64,000 nucleotides of DNA. It comes from an uncultured Myxococcales bacterium (GTDB lineage: Bacteria; Myxococcota_A; UBA9042; CAIXZC01). Below are positions 60,024 to 64,000 of the stretch, one piece after another (positions within the stretch are counted from its first letter, which is position 1; every line of letters begins with the position of its first letter). The notes below the pieces were generated by a model, which was given only the letters and a program-made list of their open reading frames with translations, searched no databases and had not been told where the DNA came from. Both the position numbers and the translations under genes were made by a program. The stretch covers positions 124,001-188,000 of the forward strand of contig CAITUV010000046.1 of assembly GCA_903895725.1 (NCBI GenBank), in the 5' to 3' direction.

Positions 60024-63000
60024 AGCCGAGACCGAGGATGTAGCTGCCTATGAAGCTGAGGTCATCGTTGGCTCCAAGCCGATTCGGCGGTCCGGCCTGC
60101 GCTGACTCATCCAGCAGAGTCGAGATGGCCTCCACCGGCCGGCCTCCCAGGATCAGGGGACCCAACCATGGTCCCTTGCTAACATGGACGACGGAGATGT
60201 TCACGCTGGCCTGACCGGGCCACGGCATGCGAGGGACAGCAGCGTAGATGTTGGCCCCGTGGGCGGTCATGTGGTCGAGCCCGCCTTCGCGCGTGTCGCC
60301 CTGAGAGATCGTGTTGGTGGCGATGAGGCCGAACGTGCCTCCTGCGTTCACGGTTCCGAAGGCTCGGAGATAGAAGTATGCCGCGAGATCGACGGTCCCG
60401 CTGGTGTGCGGCCACGCCGTTCGAAGGTAGCGGAGGTAGACCTCCCCGATTTGCCGTCGGATCGTCAGTCCTCCGAGGAACGGTGGGTTCCCCACGATGG
60501 CATCGAAGCCGGGGTTGTCCCGGCCGAACACCTCGGGGAACTCGAGGAACCAGTGGAAGGGGCGGTGGTGCAACAGATACGCGGCGACCTGCGTGCGCAT
60601 ACCGTGCCAGTCAACGTCCTCTTCCTTGAGCGCAAACCGGTTGCCCAGCTCGGCCCGCAGGCGGTCACGAGACCGGTTGTCCAGCTTCGAGAACTCGGGG
60701 GCGACGAGGACATCGGCCGCCATGCGCAGCTTCCCGGTCAGCTCGTCGGCCTGTTCGAGCAAGGTCTTCTTGGCATCCAGGTCCCGTGCGTCGACGGCCG
60801 GCATCAGCGTGAGCTGGACTCGAAGGTCTCGGGCCTGCTTCACCTTCTTGCCCAGCAGGGTTTCGAGCAGCGAGGCACCGCTTCCCTTGCCGTCCAGCGA
60901 CCAGGTGGAAAGCTGCTTTGCATCCACCCCGACGAGAGAGTCGCCGCACTTCAGGGCATGATCGAGGAACGTGAACGCCCTCTCCCTGGCCAGGGTGGTG
61001 AGCCAGAGGGAGAGCTTGGCCATCTCCACGGCCAGGGGGTTTACGTCCACGCCGTAGATGCACCGCTCGACGACCAGGCGGCGGGCCCAGAGCACCATCT
61101 CGGTCCGCTCGTCCGGGTCGATGGTCCGGCCCGCGGCAGGCACTCCATCCGGCGCCGGCTCAGCATAGGGCATGGTCAGCGCTGCGGAGGGGTTCTTCCC
61201 GTGCGCCTCGGCCACGGCCCGGTCCCAGGCTTCGACCAGGCGATCCGCCAGGTAGCGGACGGCCTGGACCAGGAAGGCCCCGGATCCCATGGCGATGTCG
61301 CAGACCTTCAGATCCAGCAGCTCCCGAGGGCTCTTGACCTGTCGGGGTTCCAGGTACTTGCCCGGCTTGCCCTCCTCGCACCGGTACACCTGCGGCTCCA
61401 GGGTCACCCGCACCACCCGCTCGGTAAGCTGCTGCGGCGTGTAGTGCGCACCCGATGCCCTCCTCGACGTCCCGGTCGTCAGGTACAGCTCATGCGGCGC
61501 CGCCACCTCGCTGCACTGGAGCACCGGGGCAAAGGGACGGACCCGCTCCGCCAGAGTCGGGGGCAGGAGAGCCAAGGCATCCGCATCCGCCTGGGGGAGG
61601 GGAGCCGACAGCAGGGAGGAAACCCGCTCCAGGTGCTCCGGCTTGGGCTTGGAGTGCAGGTTGGACGCAACGAGCTGCACCAGCGCTGACGGCGGTGGTG
61701 TCGATTCGGATTCACCGGCGACCATCGACCATCGACCATCGACCATTTCTGCCGCCCTGGACGTCCCCCTCCACCCTTGCGCCGCCTCCTCCAGCTCGTC
61801 CAGCGGAACCGCTGCTTCCCCGGCCCCCTTGAGCTTGACCATGGGCTGGTCGCCGGCCCGGGCGCAGCGGTGGTCGAGCAGCCCTTCGTAGATGTATCCG
61901 ATCTGCTCGACGTCCAGCGCCCAGTAGCCGACCCGCTGCGGCTCTCCGTGCTTCCCGTGGCGGGCAAACAGCAGGAGCTGAAGCACGTCCGCCACGACCT
62001 TGTTGGAGATGCGGCAGGCAGGATCCTCGAGCACGGGAAACCGCTCGGGATCGAACAGGCTTCCCCCGTACGCCGGCAGCGTCAGATCCGGATGCCGGCA
62101 CCCCCGGTGGAGCATGCGGCAGGTGGCCAGGAAGCGGTCCCAGGCATCATGCGTCTCGAGGAGCTGGCCCGGGTTGAGCCGTCTCTGCTCCTGGAGCCGG
62201 TGCCAGAGCCACGTGAGCCCGTACGCCTGGTCGTAGAGCACCTCGCCGTGGGGCAGGAGCACCCGTTCCTCTGCATACAGGAGGAACACCAGGCGCATCA
62301 TGACGGTGAGGCCCATCTCGTAGATCTGCGCCTCGGTCATCCCGGCCAGGAGCCGCCCTCCGCAGGCCCGGTCCGCCTCGTCCCACGCCCAGATGAGGCG
62401 CTCGAGACCGTTGCGGACCTGCTCGCCCAGTCGGTCGGCGACGTCCCCCTGCCGGTCGACCGATTCCCGGCACAGGTCGGCCAGGGTCAGGGCCTCGGCG
62501 GAATCGGGAAGCAACAGGTTGCGGCCCAGCAGCGTCCGGAAGGCGTCGGCAGCGGCCTTCTCCTCGACCAGGACTCGGGTGGACCAGGAGATGGAGCCGG
62601 TAGAGAGCCCTTTGCGGGCGTGGAGAAGGCGATATTCGGCCCCGTTGCACAGCAGGCCCAGCGGGACGTCGGACTCCCTGAGCAGCCGGTCGAGCTTGGT
62701 TGCCGGCGAGGCCTTCCAGCGTCCCTGCGACGATTCCCTGCGGTCGAAATCCTGTTCCGGAGGAAACATCATGACCAGCATCACCGGCTCGCCGTCCCGT
62801 GCGCAAAGAACCCGGGTGGGGCGGAGCCACTGGTCGAACTCGTCCAGGTAGACCCGATACCGGTCGGGAACGGCATTGCCCTTGAGCCACCGTTCCGGAG
62901 GAAGGTCCAGGAGCCATTCGAGCAGGGTATCGGTCCACTGCACGGCCCCCTGCTTCCTGGCCTCGGGGTCGGGCTTGCCCTGGGTGACCTCGAAGCGCTC

Positions 63001-63138
63001 CGCATACCGCCGGAACCACTTCCAGCTCCCCAGCTCGATGGGGTCGGGACCGCCGGGGAAATGCGTCTCGAGGACCGGCTCGGACACGACCAGGCCCGAA
63101 AGCTCGACGAGGGAAAGCCAGTCGGAGTGGGTTGCCAT
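59779..63138 (-). CDS. drmMI: DISARM-type adenine methylase (DrmMI-like), 3'-truncated
   Basis: A large Eco57I-type N6-adenine methylase of 1119 codons. Visible motifs are GAHYTPQQLTERVV, motif I DIAMGSGAFLVQAVRYLADRL (~614), CIYGVDVNPLAVEMAKLSLWL, and catalytic NPPF in AIVGNPPFLGG (~884). The protein matches through SYILGLGFTMPPEEAQEL near 60000; after that the codons are only the antisense of 59733-60023, so the C-terminal region found in the family is missing. The ATG at 63138 overlaps the stop of the SNF2-type gene upstream, the order drmD-drmMI of class 1 DISARM. In DISARM this enzyme marks host DNA. Truncation may have inactivated it. A 7-bp tandem repeat lies within it. Confidence 0.7.
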   Translation of the reverse strand: MATHSDWLSLVELSGLVVSEPVLETHFPGGPDPIELGSWKWFRRYAERFEVTQGKPDPEARKQGAVQWTDTLLEWLLDLPPERWLKGNAVPDRYRVYLDEFDQWLRPTRVLCARDGEPVMLVMMFPPEQDFDRRESSQGRWKASPATKLDRLLRESDVPLGLLCNGAEYRLLHARKGLSTGSISWSTRVLVEEKAAADAFRTLLGRNLLLPDSAEALTLADLCRESVDRQGDVADRLGEQVRNGLERLIWAWDEADRACGGRLLAGMTEAQIYEMGLTVMMRLVFLLYAEERVLLPHGEVLYDQAYGLTWLWHRLQEQRRLNPGQLLETHDAWDRFLATCRMLHRGCRHPDLTLPAYGGSLFDPERFPVLEDPACRISNKVVADVLQLLLFARHGKHGEPQRVGYWALDVEQIGYIYEGLLDHRCARAGDQPMVKLKGAGEAAVPLDELEEAAQGWRGTSRAAEMVDGRWSMVAGESESTPPPSALVQLVASNLHSKPKPEHLERVSSLLSAPLPQADADALALLPPTLAERVRPFAPVLQCSEVAAPHELYLTTGTSRRASGAHYTPQQLTERVVRVTLEPQVYRCEEGKPGKYLEPRQVKSPRELLDLKVCDIAMGSGAFLVQAVRYLADRLVEAWDRAVAEAHGKNPSAALTMPYAEPAPDGVPAAGRTIDPDERTEMVLWARRLVVERCIYGVDVNPLAVEMAKLSLWLTTLARERAFTFLDHALKCGDSLVGVDAKQLSTWSLDGKGSGASLLETLLGKKVKQARDLRVQLTLMPAVDARDLDAKKTLLEQADELTGKLRMAADVLVAPEFSKLDNRSRDRLRAELGNRFALKEEDVDWHGMRTQVAAYLLHHRPFHWFLEFPEVFGRDNPGFDAIVGNPPFLGGLTIRRQIGEVYLRYLRTAWPHTSGTVDLAAYFYLRAFGTVNAGGTFGLIATNTISQGDTREGGLDHMTAHGANIYAAVPRMPWPGQASVNISVVHVSKGPWLGPLILGGRPVEAISTLLDESAQAGPPNRLGANDDLSFIGSYILGLGFTMPPEEAQELTRRRGHRRGWLRVRSISVLRGLRTSSCDRGKRCSSAGSWSVRHPPGVSSHLAAAVLPPRGGFQRSPPGVK
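61719..61746 (-). repeat. four perfect copies of a heptanucleotide (ATGGTCG on the coding strand)
   Basis: CGACCAT is repeated four times without interruption inside the methylase gene, at codons ~465-474 (MVDGRWSMV). Seven is not a multiple of three, so gain or loss of a unit shifts the frame and would cut the methylase in the middle. Confidence 0.85.
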
Positions 63139-64000
63139 CACACCCCCTCCTTCAGGTAGGTCGCCGGAACCAGGTAGAGCAGCGCCAGCGGGAAGCAACG
63201 GGGAGCCCCCCGCAGCTCGTAGCGCCGCTGCACCGCCTGCGGCTCGCTCTCCCGCTCCCGAAAAAGCTGGTCCCGCCGCCCCCTCAACCACTGCGTGTCC
63301 TGGCGGTACTGCTCGAGGTTCTCGGGCTCGAAGCCGGGCAGGAACTGACCTGGGGCATCGAGCTCCTTCACCATCTCCTTGATGCGCCGGTCGATCTCCT
63401 TGACCCGCTCGTCGATGAGGGCCCGGACCTGGCGGGCCTCGTCCACGGCCCGGCTTCGAAGCTGCTGCCGGATGGTCTTTTCCCGCTCCTGCACCCGGGC
63501 GGCCAGCTCGTTGCGCAGTGCCTGCTCGTGACCGGCAAAGAACCTCCTCAGGGCATCGCCGACCTTCTGTGGAATCTGCGGGAACGCGCCGGGCACGGCC
63601 ATGGCTTTCTCGAGCCACTCCTGGGGGGCCGGGGAAAGCTCGAACTGCCGGATCTCGCCGCCGGCCAGCACGAGCTCTTCGTGGAGCTTCACCCCTGCGG
63701 ACCCGATGGCGACCAACCGGGACACGAGCAGGATCACGGGCTCGGTGATCAACGGATCCGTCACGACCCGGTAGCTGGCCCGGTGCAGGCGATGCGAGCT
63801 GTGCAGCCCTGCGGACCAGAGGTTGGCCCGAAAGGTCCCGACCGCCCGCTTCATGAGCGGATGATCCAGGTGCACCAGCGTTGCATCCTTCCGGTCCCGT
63901 GCAAGCGAATCATCGAACACCAGGGCAAGCAGCCGCCCCTTCGAGTCCTTGATCCACGGACCGCACTCCCCCCAGGCCGGCGGCAGCGCCTTGAGGTACC
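63138..64000 (-). CDS. drmD: DISARM-type SNF2 helicase DrmD, C-terminal part (partial)
   Basis: The reading frame enters from the right edge and ends at the TGA 63138-63140, one base shared with the methylase start. The visible ~287 residues lack helicase motifs, which should lie beyond the edge. The sequence has long charged helices (RNELAARVQEREKTIRQQL, RQVRALIDERVKEIDRRIKEM) and the ending GFEPENLEQYRQDTQWL ... CFPLALLYLVPATYL, which fits the C-terminus of DrmD-type SNF2 proteins. The call rests on this plus the adjacent methylase. An unrelated SNF2-type accessory helicase is possible. Confidence 0.55.
   Translation of the reverse strand, partial: YLKALPPAWGECGPWIKDSKGRLLALVFDDSLARDRKDATLVHLDHPLMKRAVGTFRANLWSAGLHSSHRLHRASYRVVTDPLITEPVILLVSRLVAIGSAGVKLHEELVLAGGEIRQFELSPAPQEWLEKAMAVPGAFPQIPQKVGDALRRFFAGHEQALRNELAARVQEREKTIRQQLRSRAVDEARQVRALIDERVKEIDRRIKEMVKELDAPGQFLPGFEPENLEQYRQDTQWLRGRRDQLFRERESEPQAVQRRYELRGAPRCFPLALLYLVPATYLKEGV

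Noticed and set aside
1..64000. tRNA or rRNA genes and transposase genes
   Set aside because: I looked for conserved tRNA and rRNA sequence and for transposase motifs and found none I could support.

Overview
The window is high-GC bacterial chromosome whose content points to a Myxococcota (deltaproteobacterial) lineage. Many secreted, cysteine-rich lipoproteins carry CxGKxCGxDGCGGxCGxC modules. Several proteins end in MYXO-CTERM-like tails (Cys, hydrophobic stretch, Arg cluster). ECF sigma operons, sigma-54-type promoters and a UGA/SECIS selenoprotein fit the same group. The lineage is inferred; no rRNA or tRNA gene is visible.

Layout. 1-1.4 kb: start of a secreted protein and a pRiA4b ORF-3 family gene. 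1.6-4.7 kb: a compact four-gene operon for a bacterial ubiquitin-like conjugation pathway (Ubl, E2-like protein with a Cys-rich tail, JAMM peptidase, ThiF/E1-like enzyme). 4.8-19.8 kb: large Cys-rich lipoproteins, two leftward and two rightward from a shared divergent promoter region, plus the remains of two head-to-head truncated genes. 20-27 kb: a Fic gene, small envelope proteins, duplicated Cys-rich lipoproteins and gene remnants. 27-38 kb: two consecutive paralogous leftward operons, each ECF sigma - anti-sigma - secreted caspase with a barrel-like C-terminus - ZU5-type lipoprotein, all joined by start/stop overlaps or short gaps. 38-41 kb: an M14 carboxypeptidase. 41-51 kb: lipoprotein genes arranged around four copies of a ~280 bp divergent promoter repeat, three of which keep a near-perfect sigma-54 promoter; one unit was replaced by an AAA ATPase/DUF4143 island. 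50.6-51.5 kb: a thioredoxin-fold lipoprotein read through an in-frame UGA followed by a SECIS-like hairpin. 51.6-58.2 kb: more lipoproteins, a CPA2 antiporter and a zinc ribbon protein. 58.4-60 kb: a small rightward operon with an HD hydrolase. 60-64 kb: the end of a DISARM-like defence locus (SNF2 helicase C-terminus and an adenine methylase that is 3'-truncated and carries a 7-bp tandem repeat).

The main themes are cell-surface proteins that are repeatedly duplicated and rearranged, envelope signalling through ECF modules wired to caspase-like proteases, and probable defence functions (Ubl conjugation, DISARM remnant, Fic, AAA/DUF4143). The strongest candidates for new biology are the Ubl operon with its four-module Cys-rich E2 tail, the selenolipoprotein, the doubled sigma/caspase/ZU5 operon, and the sigma-54 divergent promoter family.
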